Assembly (NCBI GenBank): GCA_029378245.1
Contig: JARKIF010000005.1
Span: forward strand, 1,984,001-2,048,000
Source: Roridomyces roridus
Taxonomy: Eukaryota > Basidiomycota > Agaricomycetes > Agaricales > Mycenaceae
Direction of reading: 5' to 3'
DNA: 64,000 nt
Shown: positions 33,903 to 44,341 of the stretch, in pieces
Position numbering within the stretch: position 1 is the stretch's first letter
Layout of the letters: each line of letters starts with the position of its first letter
Notes under the pieces: model-generated
What the model saw: only the letters and a program-made list of their open reading frames with translations
What the model was told of the DNA's origin: nothing
Database searches by the model: none
Program-made: the position numbers and the translations under genes

Positions 33903-34165
33903 TCTAGCAATGGAGATGGCGCGTATACTGGCGAAGAGAGGACACTTCCAAGTGCTTGGTGTCGTGTGCATCGACTCGCACGCGCCCTCACGCGCCTTGG
34001 CAATGGGCATACTAGCGCGCTGCGGTTTGGCGAACATCCCGAGCGCGTGCTGCGCGTCGGTCAGGAAGGAGAAGGCTGCGACCATTTTTCGATGATGGAG
34101 GCCAAAGGGCGTTGGATTCAAGAGCTGTGGCTGTGAAGGACGCGGTTCGGCAACTCCCGTAGTCT
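33903..34165 (+). pseudogene. Thioesterase copy 2, deleted remnant
   Basis: Similarity to the intact thioesterase starts abruptly at 33903 (equivalent to 25561), inside the codons just before AMEMARILAKRG. It retains FQVLGVVCIDSHAP, then lacks about 200 bp and resumes at FGEHPERVLRVGQEGEGCDH. The nucleophile Ser region and the N-terminal third are absent, so the copy is dead. Confidence 0.85.
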
Positions 34166-34217
34166 CTCTTCATATCCACCACTGTACTTTCACCACTTAA
34201 AACTTGGCTTGAGCGTT

Positions 34218-35659
34218 ATGGCGGCTATATTCACCCGCAGATTCAGTTTTCTCAAGGCTGGTGGTCTCCCGATGTCCGTTTCTCAGCTTGTTGAGAGTAC
34301 AATTCAAGTCGACGCGGGTTTTTCTGTTGTCGCGTCGCAAGATTTGCCTCCAGACAGCAAGATAGCGTCTTGCCCTTTTCAACTAGTTGTCACCAAGGAT
34401 TCTGCGCTTGTGGCACTCAGGACTCTGCTTGGGGACGCGACACCACTACAATCCTGGTCTCCTCGTCAACTGATTTCTTCCTATCTCTGCTTTCACTGGA
34501 TTATCGCGGATGACTCTAGGTAAATTTAGAGCCGATGGAATTCTACTAACATCCAGGCAGTTTGAAGCATCGCCCTTATGTGGATTCTCTGCCTTCACGC
34601 GACAAACTACGAACGCCCCTCCATTTCACACCAAAAGAACTAGAATTGTTCAGGGGATCCAATCTGTACGGCGCGACGCTTGACCGTGAGCGGGATTGGA
34701 GAGTAGAGTATGAACAATGCCATGCTGCTATCGCCAATGTGAAGGAGGAGTGGGGTAACCAGTTTACCTGGTGCGGCTCGCGTCTGCTTCCAAACACTGT
34801 GGTTTGATCAATGTCCAGGGAACTCTTTCTAACTGCTGCGACGCATCTGTCTTCGAGGGCATTCCCTTCGACTTTAATGTCCGAGACGCCCTCCCTCACG
34901 TCCCCGACGGACCCTGAGCCGATATTACTTCCTGGCGTCGACTCGCTCAATCATGCCCGCGGCGCACCTGTCTCGTGGGTCTCATCCTATGGTCCGATAA
35001 CATCCCCCGAGTCGACCATCTCGCTCGTCTTGCACAATGCCGTCGCAGCAGGGGAGGAGGCTTTCAATAATTATGGGGTCGGTCATTTTTTCTTTCGCTG
35101 CACAAAAGGTTGTTCATTTTACTCCAGGCGAAACCAAACTCCGAGCTCATCCTGGGATACGGGTTTTCCCTCCCCGACGTCAGTCATTCATCTTTTCCCC
35201 AGCATTCTCTTACACGCGGCAGAACCCAGACGATACCATCGTCCTAAAACTCGGCGGGGTCGAGGGAAAGAAATGGGAGGTCGGACGCGCCGCGCGTGGT
35301 GCCGAGCAAGTCTGGGAAGGTGTCCTTGCGATGATGCTCGGCAGCCCGGACGCTGAGCCCACTTACGAAAATTATTTGGATGCAGCTGCGGCGCTGACGG
35401 AGATGGTCGAGACGTTACTCGACAAATTGCCGCATGCGTCTGCTGTTGAAGTGGATGCTGGCATTCGAGAGGACGTTGTGGGAATGTTTTCCGCGTATGT
35501 TAAAGGTAAACGGATGATAGCCTTGTGCGGCACGTCGAACTGAGTGAGTTTCCAGGTCAACGAGAAATCCTCGAGTCTTTGATTGCATTTGCGAGGTCGA
35601 AAGAAGAAATGGGGATTGATATGGCCAGGGAGGAGGGAATCGAAGTGGTGCTGGACTAG
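34218..35659 (+). CDS. SET-domain lysine methyltransferase, intact copy 2
   Basis: SET-domain enzyme of the RKM/SETD6-like class that methylates lysines on non-histone proteins, using SAM. The start is MAAIFTRRFSFLKAGGLPMS, followed by the N-terminal SET strand IQVDAGFSVVASQDLPPDSK and the inserted iSET helical part (SPRQLISSYLCFHWIIADDS; GATLDRERDWRVEYEQCHAA). The next exon gives WELFLTAATHLSSRAFPSTL and the core GVDSLNHARGAPVSWVSSYG (NH SAM/active-site motif), then AAGEEAFNNYG joined by an intron to AKPNSELILGYGFSLPD. The C-terminal region has AEPTYENYLDAAAALTEMVE and the last exon EILESLIAFARSKEEMGIDM, stop at 35659. About six short introns all give continuous frames. It is the open counterpart of the frameshifted copy at 26060. 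Confidence 0.85.
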
Positions 35660-35794
35660 GCGTTTGACTCGGAGGATTCAGATATCACACTCCGTACAGC
35701 ACCAGGTCGAGGGGCTCGACAGGGGCTCGTCTATTGGGGAGCGGGAAATGGCAAGAGGGGTGAAGAGTCATGAGGAGACGATTTCACTATCATC

Positions 35795-36350
35795 ACTTGT
35801 ACGCTCCAGACAAGTTCGACCTGAATCTCCACAACAATGCCTCCAAAATCCGATTCCTCCTCTTCTTTGCAGGAACCTTCGCCTTTTACCCTTCAAGCTC
35901 GTCCACCAAGCACCATCCTATACTCGCTGAAACTACGGCCGTCAGAAAGGCAGAACTTCTCAAACAGCGAGCCGAGATCGTCGTATGGCATTATCTAGTG
36001 GTTATCTTCCAGCCGAAGCTCACCCTCATCAACAGGCCAAGTTGCAGGCGGCTGTCGCCACAGTCGACGTGAAGGCTGTTGTAAACTGTTTCCCTTTTGA
36101 CGACTAACTGAAGCCAATTAATTCGCAGACGATGGTTAAGCTACAAGAGGTTATGGAGCCCTACAGGGAGGAATTACAGGAGTTTGACGACTCGTTGACT
36201 GAGGAAGAAACGTGTACGCTTCGCCCTTACCAGCGTGGTCCGCGCTGACCCTCTCCAGCCCTGATATGGCTCCCGATGCCGGAGCAGCAACAGAGAACGC
36301 AGGCTTCAATTGTAGAGATGACGGCAGACCTGAATTTTCAGGTGTAGGTA
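35795..36350 (+). pseudogene. Relic of an unrecognised small gene, copy 2
   Basis: Counterpart of 27640-28170. Here the ATG is present (MPPKSDSSSSLQEPS at 35836), but a deletion after it shifts the frame away from KAELLKQRAEIVVWHYL, and a further frame change precedes HPHQQAKLQAAVATVDVKAV. Downstream exons are open: MVKLQEVMEPYREELQEFDD with SLTEEE, then LIWLPMPEQQQRTQASIVEM with TADLNFQV and a stop. Together the two copies suggest a parental gene of about 150-160 residues that was intact at the time of duplication. No family recognised. Confidence 0.5.
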
Positions 36351-36542
36351 TGTATGTGAAGTCCCATCGTTGTCTCGCCTTTTGAGTTCTTTCCGAGAAG
36401 ACAGTTCAACGCAACAAAAAGAGTCTCCTTGATGCGCGTAAACAATAATTCAAGACCACAGCGACTCGCCCCTCTATTCTCCGGCGTTTGGAATCCTATC
36501 AAGGCTGAAGAGAGTGAATGCTGCTCAGGGTGAGGCACACAG

Positions 36543-36580
36543 GTTCCTTTCAGTTAAAGAGTTATCGAAAACCTGTAAAT
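36543..36580 (-). repeat. Direct repeat flanking the SET-containing block, right copy
   Basis: Degenerate second copy of the 33851-33886 sequence (AAAGAGTTATCGAAAACCTG core). It may be a leftover 5' exon fragment of the AFG1-like gene split by insertion of the duplicated block. Confidence 0.6.
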
Positions 36581-37664
36581 TATAATTCTTCTCGGCGGTG
36601 AAGCGATGGATTGCATGCCGTGGATACATGGTAGAAAACACATTGGTGATACAGGCGAGGACTAAGTACAATCTACAGACATACATTGAACGTTCCAAGG
36701 CTTGCTTCTCTTTGATCCCTTTGTTCTTTGTTTACATTCGCAGGCTGGTTCAGGGCAGCTGGAAAGAGAGTAGAAGGATAGACAATGCCGCTGAGACTGT
36801 GGAAGCGTACCTTGGTCTTCCTTGGTCAATGATTGTCGGAAGGTCGCTAGTTCCGCGCGAAATGGGGCCGCAACAACCCATGGCTCCTGCAACAGAGCAT
36901 TCAGTGCTTGAGATTGGAGTTAATACAAGGTAGGAGTTACACAATCGCCCGCTTCGTCAAGGGCGGCTCGCATCTTGAGCTAGTAGAGGGTTAACTTACA
37001 GCCAGGATAGTAGTGAGACGGAGTCATACGATGATTTTATGCTCCTCTTGCATGAGACGTTCCTTCCTGTGAGCGAGAGTTTCCGAGCTTAGTAACAGGT
37101 GAGAGGCGGGAGGAGACATGGCCGGCGTTTCTTTTTGCGAGTCCTTGGAGGAGAGAGAGAGAGAGAGTGTGTGACTCGGAGCGACCTTGGCTTCACGTGA
37201 CGAGGAGGAGCCACTAAAGAAACTTGAAGAAAGGCCTCAAATTCGTCCAAACCTCAATATCGACCGTGTTCACAGCGGCCTGCAACTTCGCCCGACGAGG
37301 GTGAGCTCAGGTTGAGGAGAAGCAGACGATGCCATGAGACTATCTCTGCGCGCTGTTGGAGGAGCTGTTCCTTTCTTTGAGCTACACCTTTAGAATCAGC
37401 TAGACGAGAGGTGGTTTGAAAAGTTGTTCGCGCGGTGGGAGGGGTTGGTGAGGAAGAAGAAGCAGAAGAAGGGCCACGAGTAAAAACGGTATTTTATCTC
37501 TTGCGGCCTTGTCGCGTTCTGTTGTACTTATGTATTGAGCGCCTGTGATTCCACTGCTGGACGCCGAGCCCAAGTACGAGGAGTATTTGAACGGAGTTAG
37601 CGCCGACGGAGGTTGAAAGCAGAACCTCGGATCGTCCGGCCCGTCCCCTTGACATTTTTCTTTC
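36581..37664. other. Gene-poor region before the DEAD-box helicase
   Basis: About 1.1 kb without a supportable gene. It contains a (GA)n/(GT)n microsatellite at 37149-37172 and the promoter of the helicase. Short frames on both strands match nothing. Confidence 0.5.
37149..37172 (+). repeat. (GA)n-(GT)n microsatellite
   Basis: About ten GA units followed by three GT units. Sequence observation only. Confidence 0.85.
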
Positions 37665-39667
37665 ATGCTGAAGACGGCAACGACTGGCTTGTTTGCACGC
37701 ACAGCCAGACGATCTCTCCATTCTTCTTCCCTACTCTCATCATCAATGCCAGCTGAACGCTCAAGACGCCCGCGGCCGCGTGGCCCGCCAGCAGCCAAAC
37801 CCATGTCTTCAGCTGCGACTGCGACTGCCGCTGCTCCAGCTCCAGCTCCAGCCCCAGCGCAAGCTCCTGTTGCACCTCAAGCCACGGAAGCAAGAGACCA
37901 AACGCATTTTTCAGCACGGAGGTTTGCAGACGCGCCTATTTCAGAGGCGTCGAAGCGGGGGATCAAGCATGAGTGCGTTCTATTGCTGCTCCTTGTCTCG
38001 CAGTGGCTCACCAAGTACTAGGTTCTTGTCGGATGTACAGGAAGCGACTCTCCAAGTGAGATTCCGCTTTACTTCTGCGAACTCAAGGCCAACGACGTGT
38101 AGCCGGCACTTTCAGGCTCAGACCTCTTGGTGCAGGCCAAGACTGGGACGGGCAAGACCCTCGGCTTCCTGCTGCCCTCTGTAGAGCGTCTCATACAGAT
38201 GCCACTCGCCCCTAGAAAAATTTCGATGCTCGTCCTGTCTCCTACACGTGAACTCGCATTACAGGTATTGTCGAATCTTTCGTCGCTAGTACTGCATAAT
38301 AATTGCTTCGCCCGACGAGATAGCCGAAGAGGGACAGACCTTGGTTAAAAACCATCCGTTCAAGGTCGCCACCGCCATCGGGGGTACCAAGTAAGGCTGT
38401 GGTCATCTTACCACTCAAGGCAATACTTACGTGGGCTACAGCATGAACTCTACCGGCAGGAGAATCTTGGACGATCCTCCACGCATCCTCATTGCCACCC
38501 CCGGTAGACTGGTCGATCACCTAGAAAACACGGGCAACTTTGTCCACCTATTCTCCGACCTTGAAATTATTGTCTACGACGAGGCGGACCGTTTGTTAGA
38601 TCAGGGCTTTAGAAAGGAACTCGACAAAATCCTCAAGTACCTCCCGGACAAGACGCAGGTCAAGAGGCAGGCGCTGCTGTTCTCGGCCACGGTCAGCGAG
38701 GAAATCAAACAAGTCGCCAAGGGCGCGCTGGCTTCCAACTACCGATTTATCAGCACGCTGAGGGAGGATGAAGTCAATACGCACGAGCATGGTATGTCTT
38801 TTGACTGACAAGACCTTCCGAGCTTACGGGCGTCAAGTACCCCAACAGTCTATGATTGTTCCCTTCAAGCAGCAGGTCGCGGCGACGCTGTCGTTCCTTC
38901 AACAAGACCGTGTCCTGCATAGCGGCGCGTCCAAGGCGATCATCTTCCTTCCCACCGCTCGGCTTGTTGGATTCTACTTTGAAGTGCTCTCTCAATTGCC
39001 CGCTGGGACGCTTCCTCCAATGTACGAGATCCACAGCCGCAAGTCTCAGCCTGCGCGGACAAAGGCGGCGGAGGCGTTCAAAAATTCCAAGGAGGCCTTG
39101 TTGATCAGCTCGGATGTGACTGCGCGTGGGATGGATTTCCCGGGGGTTACTCTGATCCTGCAAACGGGTGTTCCTCCCAACGCGGAGCAGTACATTCACC
39201 GTCTGGGCCGGACAGCCCGCGCTGGTGCCAGTGGGCGGGGCATCGTCATTCTCGACCAAGCCGAGAGCTTCTTCCTTCGCGACAAGACCATCTCCGGGCT
39301 TGGCATCACCGCTGTCCCCAAGGTCGCTACTCCAGGGCTGTATCACCTTACGGACGAGGAGTGCGAGGCGGCGGCGGCACAGATTCGCGCGGTGCTGCCG
39401 CAGGTGACCAACGAGACCAAGGCGCAGGCGTATCGTGCGTTTTTGGGAGTGTACCAGACGTCTCTCAAGGGGATGAAGTGGACGAAGGATGAGCTTGTTG
39501 TGAGGGCCAATGAGTTTGCGAGGGAGGTGCTTGGGTGGACGGAGCCTCTGTTGCCCGAGATTGAGAAAAAGACGGTGGGCAAGATGAATCTGAAGGGAGT
39601 CAAGGGGTTGAATGTTGTTGTTACGGAGAGACCCCCGAGGGCGCCGCCGAGGCAGCGCGGAGGTTGA
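37665..39667 (+). CDS. Mitochondrial DEAD-box RNA helicase (Mss116-like)
   Basis: ATP-dependent RNA helicase. The start MLKTATTGLFARTARRSLHS is a basic, Ser/Arg-rich presequence followed by an Ala/Pro linker, consistent with import into mitochondria, where relatives assist group I/II intron splicing and translation. Motifs in order: Q-motif region FLSDVQEATL, motif I VQAKTGTGKTLGFLLP, Ia SPTRELALQ, GG (AIGGTN), Ib TPGRLVDHLE, DEAD box as YDEADRLLDQGF, SAT in LLFSATVSEEIK, then the RecA2 lobe: KAIIFLPTARLVGFYFEVLS, SSDVTARGMDFPGV and YIHRLGRTARAGASGRG. The tail is basic with an RGG-like end (PPRQRGG) and a stop at 39667. Five or so short introns in the first half, then one long exon from about 38848. 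Confidence 0.9.
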
Positions 39668-39956
39668 TTTTTCTCTTAGTCTAGATTTCGTGTAGAGTAT
39701 AGTATAGCATAGAGTAATGCAGACAACATCTCAACTGAAAACACATTGCATTCACAATCAAAGCAGGTACAGGGAACATTTAAATGGGCGCGTCAAGCAC
39801 CCGGGTGTCGGGGCAAGACTAGCCTGCATAATGAATCGTTGGACCAGACAGACGTTGAAAAATAGAGGAACAGAGTAGATGATATCAGACTTGTACATTT
39901 GCCCTGATTGTTCATCGTCAGAAAAATCACGGAAAACGAAGATGCAGGGAAAAGAC

Positions 39957-40584
39957 TTACGGAGCCTCGCCGATGACATTACCGGCGGGGTCGTAGATGC
40001 AGACGTAGTAGTTGGCCAAACCGGAGCCTGGCCCGAAGACGCTTCCACATTGGGAGACGGCACAGCCGAGCTGGGTTGTTGATTTCCAGACGACTTGGGT
40101 GAAGTGGAGATATGTGGGGTTGGACGGGTCGTAGTCGCCTGGGAATCGAAGATGAATAAATAAAGAGGCGGGTAGAGGTAAGGTACATACCTTGATCCAA
40201 GGTGAATTGGTTAACCGCGTCGGAGATGCTGAATTGGCCGGTGCCGGCGACGATGTTTTCGCCGTAGGGAGATGAGAGCAGGGTTCCGTCCGAGTGCTTC
40301 ACTTGGCAGCTGTCCGCCCAGCTTTGGGCGCTTGCTTCCAGCGTGGCGTTCCATACCTTGATAAGATTTAAAAAATTTGAATGAAACCTAGGGGTGATAG
40401 GTACCAGATTTTGTGCGCCGTGCTGAACTCTGACTCTGTTGTGAGCCTGGAGGAACGCGGTCTGGTCAGCGCCAGGGCCAAAAAGTGATCGCTCGATGGC
40501 TGTGCGACGGGAGGCGGGCGGAATGTTGGGCGTGGCAAGTGCCGATGCAAAGGTGAAGAGGGCGAGGAAAGGGAGGAGCAACAT
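39957..40584 (-). CDS. Secreted CAP/SCP (PR-1-like) protein
   Basis: Start MLLLPFLALFTFASALATPN gives a clear signal peptide. The CAP domain follows: FLQAHNRVRVQHGAQNL, WNATLEASAQSWADSCQVKH, SPYGENIVAGTGQFSISDAV, then after an intron DYDPSNPTYLHFTQVVWKST, TQLGCAVSQCG and YYVCIYDPAGNVIGEAP with a stop at 39957. The four cavity residues (His of AHN, Glu of GEN, Glu/Gln and His of HFTQVVW) are in place and the Cys pairs fit disulfides. Fungal Pry-type relatives bind sterols and fatty acids outside the cell. Two introns. An ATG at 40644 would extend the N-terminus but would bury the signal peptide. Confidence 0.92.
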
Positions 40585-40775
40585 GGCAAAAGGAATGTGT
40601 GGGGCGAGCGGGGTGCAGGCCAGGTAGTACAGGGTTGAGAACAAGTCCGTTTTTACTCATGGTCCGACGGCGATCCGAAGTGTTGGCAACCAACAAAATT
40701 ATCTTATAGACCCCGCGTGCAAGAAATGGAATTATTTACAGAGGTGGTACAAGGGAGACGTGTAAAACGCGTCGG

Positions 40776-41300
40776 TCAAGTTCTCGTCGCGGGTCGTATG
40801 TTGTATTCGCGTTTGAACGAGTCGAATTCTTCTTCCTTCGTCCTGTACTGCTCTGCCAAGCTATCCACGACCTTTTTGATCTGCAGACAAATCAGAGGCG
40901 TCCAAGAGACGAGGGAGAGCACGTACATTATCTCGGTTCCCCTGGAGAGCTGGTACGACGTCCTTGACTGTCCGTTCGACAAGCACGCCCCCGATGAGAC
41001 GGAAACATTTCCGATCGGGATCTTCAGCGAGTGCTTCGTTCAGTGTTGTCAGGACGAGGCTACTGGGGTCAGTCTTGTACTAGACGGATACCCTACACCC
41101 ACCTATGCTCGTCCGATTCTTGCTCTAATTCGCCGATTTTTCCAGCAAGGGCTTGCAGGTCATTCTGCATGCGATTGTAGTTTTGCGATATCTCTAGACG
41201 GTTCAGGAAACGTGTCGCCCCAAGGCGCGGGATACACACCCTGGTCGGATAGTTGCGGCGCGGCCTTGGCTTTGGCTTTTGAGGCAGCCGTCGAGGACAT
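40776..41300 (-). CDS. Prefoldin subunit 2
   Basis: Subunit of the hexameric prefoldin chaperone that hands unfolded actin and tubulin to CCT. The start is MSSTAASKAKAKAAPQLSDQ; an intron (GTGTGT...cgtctag) joins phase 1 to EISQNYNRMQNDLQALAGKI, the first coiled-coil helix; then LVLTTLNEALAEDPDRKCFR, LIGGVLVERTVKDVVPAL in the beta-hairpin region, and a last exon with IKKVVDSLAEQYRTKEEEFD before the end YNIRPATRT at 40776. Length about 120 residues, normal for the family. It shares a short (about 100 bp) divergent promoter with the complex I gene at 41403. Confidence 0.93.
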
Positions 41301-41402
41301 GATTTTTTGGCAATTCGCGGCTTGCTGATTGGAGCAGAGTGCCACAGATCACACGTGACAACCAACCCGCTCGCTCTCCGCTGCTGGCTACGTTGACGAG
41401 CC

Positions 41403-42375
41403 ATGCCGCTGCTCGTTGCTGTTGGCGTTTTCCGCTCCCTTGCGAGCAACCATGCTCGCACACTCATTCTAGCCCGTCGCCTTCAGTCGACCCACTCCCA
41501 CTCTCGTCACGGCACTCCCAATTATCTAGAGAGTGCCGACGGGCTCATCAGCGACCTCACGGCCCGCAAGCACAAGTACGAGCGCACCCCCCGCAAGTTT
41601 GATGCCCAAGGCAACGAGATAGACGCCTACAAGGGCGGTCCGAGCGCCATAGACAAGGCTGTTCACTTGTTCTTCTTCACGGAGATTCTCCGAGGTGCGT
41701 TATCTTGGTTCATTCATCCCACTTTCTGACCATCTCATGTAGGAATGTGGATCGTGCTCGAGCAGTTCTTCCGACCCCCGTATACCATCATGTACCCCTT
41801 CGAAAAGGGTCCCTTGTCGCCCCGTTTCCGTGGCGAGCACGCGCTTCGTCGGTACCCCAGTGGTGAAGAGCGGTGTATCGGTACGTCGTTTGTTCAGGTC
41901 ACATACGCGTCTTTATCCGCTCTCTAGCGTGCAAGCTCTGCGAGGCCATTTGCCCGGCGCAAGCCATCACGATTGAAAGTGAAGCTCGCCTGGACGGATC
42001 GCGGAAAACTACGAAATACGGCATGTTTTCTCTCCGAATTTATGCCCTCTGCTCAATCATGGCTTCTAGATATCGACATGACCAAGTGCATCTACTGTGG
42101 TTTCTGTCAGGAGGCGTGTCCCGTGGATGCTATTGTAGAAAGTGCGGGTTCTCCCATCGTTCTGCACGTCGGTACTAAAATACCGCTTTCCAGCGCAAAA
42201 TCAAGAGTTCTCGACCGAGACTAGAGAAGAGCTTTTGTACAACAAGGAGAAACTTCTGGCGAATGGGGACAGGGCCGAGGCAGAGATAGCAGCCAACTTG
42301 TATGGTGCGCGTCCTCCCACTTTTTTCTCTCTACCTCTTCTCAAGGTTCTTACAGCTGATCACGTCTATCGGTGA
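41403..42375 (+). CDS. NADH:ubiquinone oxidoreductase 23-kDa iron-sulfur subunit (NDUFS8/TYKY)
   Basis: Matrix-arm complex I subunit carrying clusters N6a and N6b on the route to ubiquinone. The presequence [20 protein letters not shown] is basic and imported. The mature part has [55 protein letters not shown], then two ferredoxin motifs, [16 protein letters not shown] and [16 protein letters not shown], each CxxCxxCxxxCP, split over exons. The tail is [20 protein letters not shown] and, after a final intron, ADHVYR with a stop at 42375. About five introns of around 50 nt. Complete and highly conserved. Confidence 0.96.
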
Positions 42376-43049
42376 TGCCTGTAACCTAATATTAAACTCT
42401 TCGCATCAACCAACCTTGCATCGTGCTACCAGTCCGAAAAGAGAAAGACGGGTTTACGTCATCTAAGTTGCTCCCTCGTTCGTCAGAACTCGACTCTTTC
42501 GTTCTCACCGACTGCGGGTGTGCCGTCTCCTTGTGCCGCCTTTTTTATATTTCTTTTCCTTCTTTTTGGAACACCGTGCAGGGCTGAAATTTTGGCGGTG
42601 CTTCTTTCAAGATGCCATTCCCGGGATGGTGAAACTGGCCCAAAGCACCCGCTCCATTGTTCAAGTTTGATAAACGTTCGAAGAGCCGCTCTCCATTCCA
42701 ATCAATTTCACTGCTTTCGTGAGTATCTATTCATTTATTGTTTCCCCGCGGAATCAAACGGATTTAGCTCAGTTGACCGTTGGGCTCGTCTACCTTTACT
42801 CCTGTGACAGCGCACTCTCACAAAATGTGAATTCACGCAAGAGATTTCGGCGGGGCAAGGTTTATTTGCGGCGCAAGGACGCTACAATGCCCAAGGTGGC
42901 CCAAAATGGCAGGCAGTCTGACACCCCCTATCCCACCTCTACCTCTGAGACCGAGGGGTGGCTGGCAGACTCCCGACCTCCTCTCCCAAACCCTTTCCTC
43001 TGGTTCACTCTATCTATCTATCCTTCTACGCCGATTTCGTTTTGTGGTC
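42376..43049. other. Intergenic region with a tRNA-Phe-like 5' fragment
   Basis: About 670 bp without a supportable protein gene. At 42759-42775 the sequence CGGATTTAGCTCAGTTG equals the typical 5' part of eukaryotic tRNA-Phe (acceptor strand and A box), but it diverges at once and no T-arm (GGTTCGA) follows, so it is at most a tRNA fragment. Confidence 0.4.
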
Positions 43050-43910
43050 ATGGATATTCGCATAATTCTCAATCCTGGAGCCGTCGGAACCCCTCAGTCT
43101 TCATCGAAGGTCCTGAAAAAGACGCCGCGGCAAGGGTAAGTCCTACTCCTATGTTATAATTGGTTCCATGGGATCTAATCCAACTAACTGGTGCCGTTCC
43201 GTCTCTCTAGGACCCCGACGAGTGAAAAGAGTTATCTCGGATCTGCGACGACGAATCAGCGTGGAGCAAGCTCAAGATCGTCCCCGGCCTCGGCCTCCTC
43301 TCCGCGTAAATCAAAGACAAAGACATCATCTCTTGTCAAGAATTCTTCCACTGCTTTGCGTCAGCAGCCTCCCGCCCGTAGTCCCTCTACAAGGCAGTCA
43401 CGACCCAGGAAACGGCGCGTCACGACACAGGAGGAAGAAGCAGAAGGCTCGGGCGCCAACTTGACTGCATCTACCAAAAAGAGGCGGAGCTCCACCCAAT
43501 CGCATAGCTCATCAAATTCGGCCTCGGCTGCTGCAGCGCCGCCCTCTTCTCCGTCGCTCTCGAATTTGCTGCTCTTTCGCGCCAAACAACAGCATGCTCG
43601 GGAATCCGTCTCGGGCCCGCCTGGCTCGCCGCGCAGAAGTATCATGGACGTGGTCATGGACATGAAGGGCGAAGAATCGCAGGAGGCGGACGTGTTGGTT
43701 CTCATTGCAGATTCACGTTCGTCGGAGAGGCGCGGGTACGGCGTGCTTACCACCGACGAGGGAATCAAGGCGTATTGGGAGGACCAGGCGATCATTTGGC
43801 ACGGCGTCGGCGGAATCTCACTTTCGCCAGTTGTTACGCATTTTCCGGTTTCGATGGAGCGATCGACTGCTAGCGCAGCAGCTGAGGAGGGAGAGTATCT
43901 GGAGGTCTAG
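43050..43910 (+). CDS. Ser/Ala-rich basic protein of unknown function
   Basis: Start MDIRIILNPGAVGTPQSSSK; an intron with donor GTAAGT (43136) to acceptor ctctag joins in phase to TPTSEKSYLGSATTNQRGAS. The protein, about 265 residues, is dominated by a disordered Ser/Arg/Lys segment with SRPRKRRVTTQEEEAEGSGA and a likely nuclear signal STKKRRSSTQ. An ordered C-terminal part contains RRSIMDVVMDMKGEESQEAD, VLVLIADSRSSERRGYGVLT and a final acidic tail, with a stop at 43910. The MDIR-ILNP opening resembles the N-termini of some fungal transcription factors, but no DNA-binding domain is visible. Unrecognised family. Confidence 0.65.
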
Positions 43911-44341
43911 GAGGTAATAGTGAATGGGGCAACCGGCGTCTTGGAAATCATATTTTTTTTGGTCTTGTTTTTGGACAATCTAATCGCATTCGGGCCTTGA
44001 GCCGTTCCGCCGTCCCAATCCGTCACTTGGCAAAAGGCTAAGTTTGAATTGCTTGCTTGCTAGCATGGATCGGCAACCTGAAATCTAGACGAATTTCTCC
44101 GGTTCCGTTGGCTGGTTCCGTCCGGGAGGGTGACCTTGCTTTCGACTTTGTCGGGGAGATCGAACTCAAGTGACATATGCCGCAGCCACCCGAGCGACAG
44201 CGCCACAGTGCCTTTTTTCTCCATTCAGCATGCCACACGAGAAGTCGAGAAGGCCGCCCTTGGGCTTTTTAAAAGTGCAAACAAAGCAGATACATATTAT
44301 ACGAGCAACAGACCACACAAGAAAGAAAGAAGAGAAGCATC
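43911..44341. other. Convergent intergenic region
   Basis: About 430 bp between the 3' ends of the Ser-rich gene and the INO80F-like gene; no gene or notable repeat seen. Confidence 0.5.

Noticed and set aside
25000..37000. Transposase or reverse transcriptase that would explain the duplications
   Set aside because: No recognisable DDE, HUH, RT or integrase motifs were found in any frame I examined.
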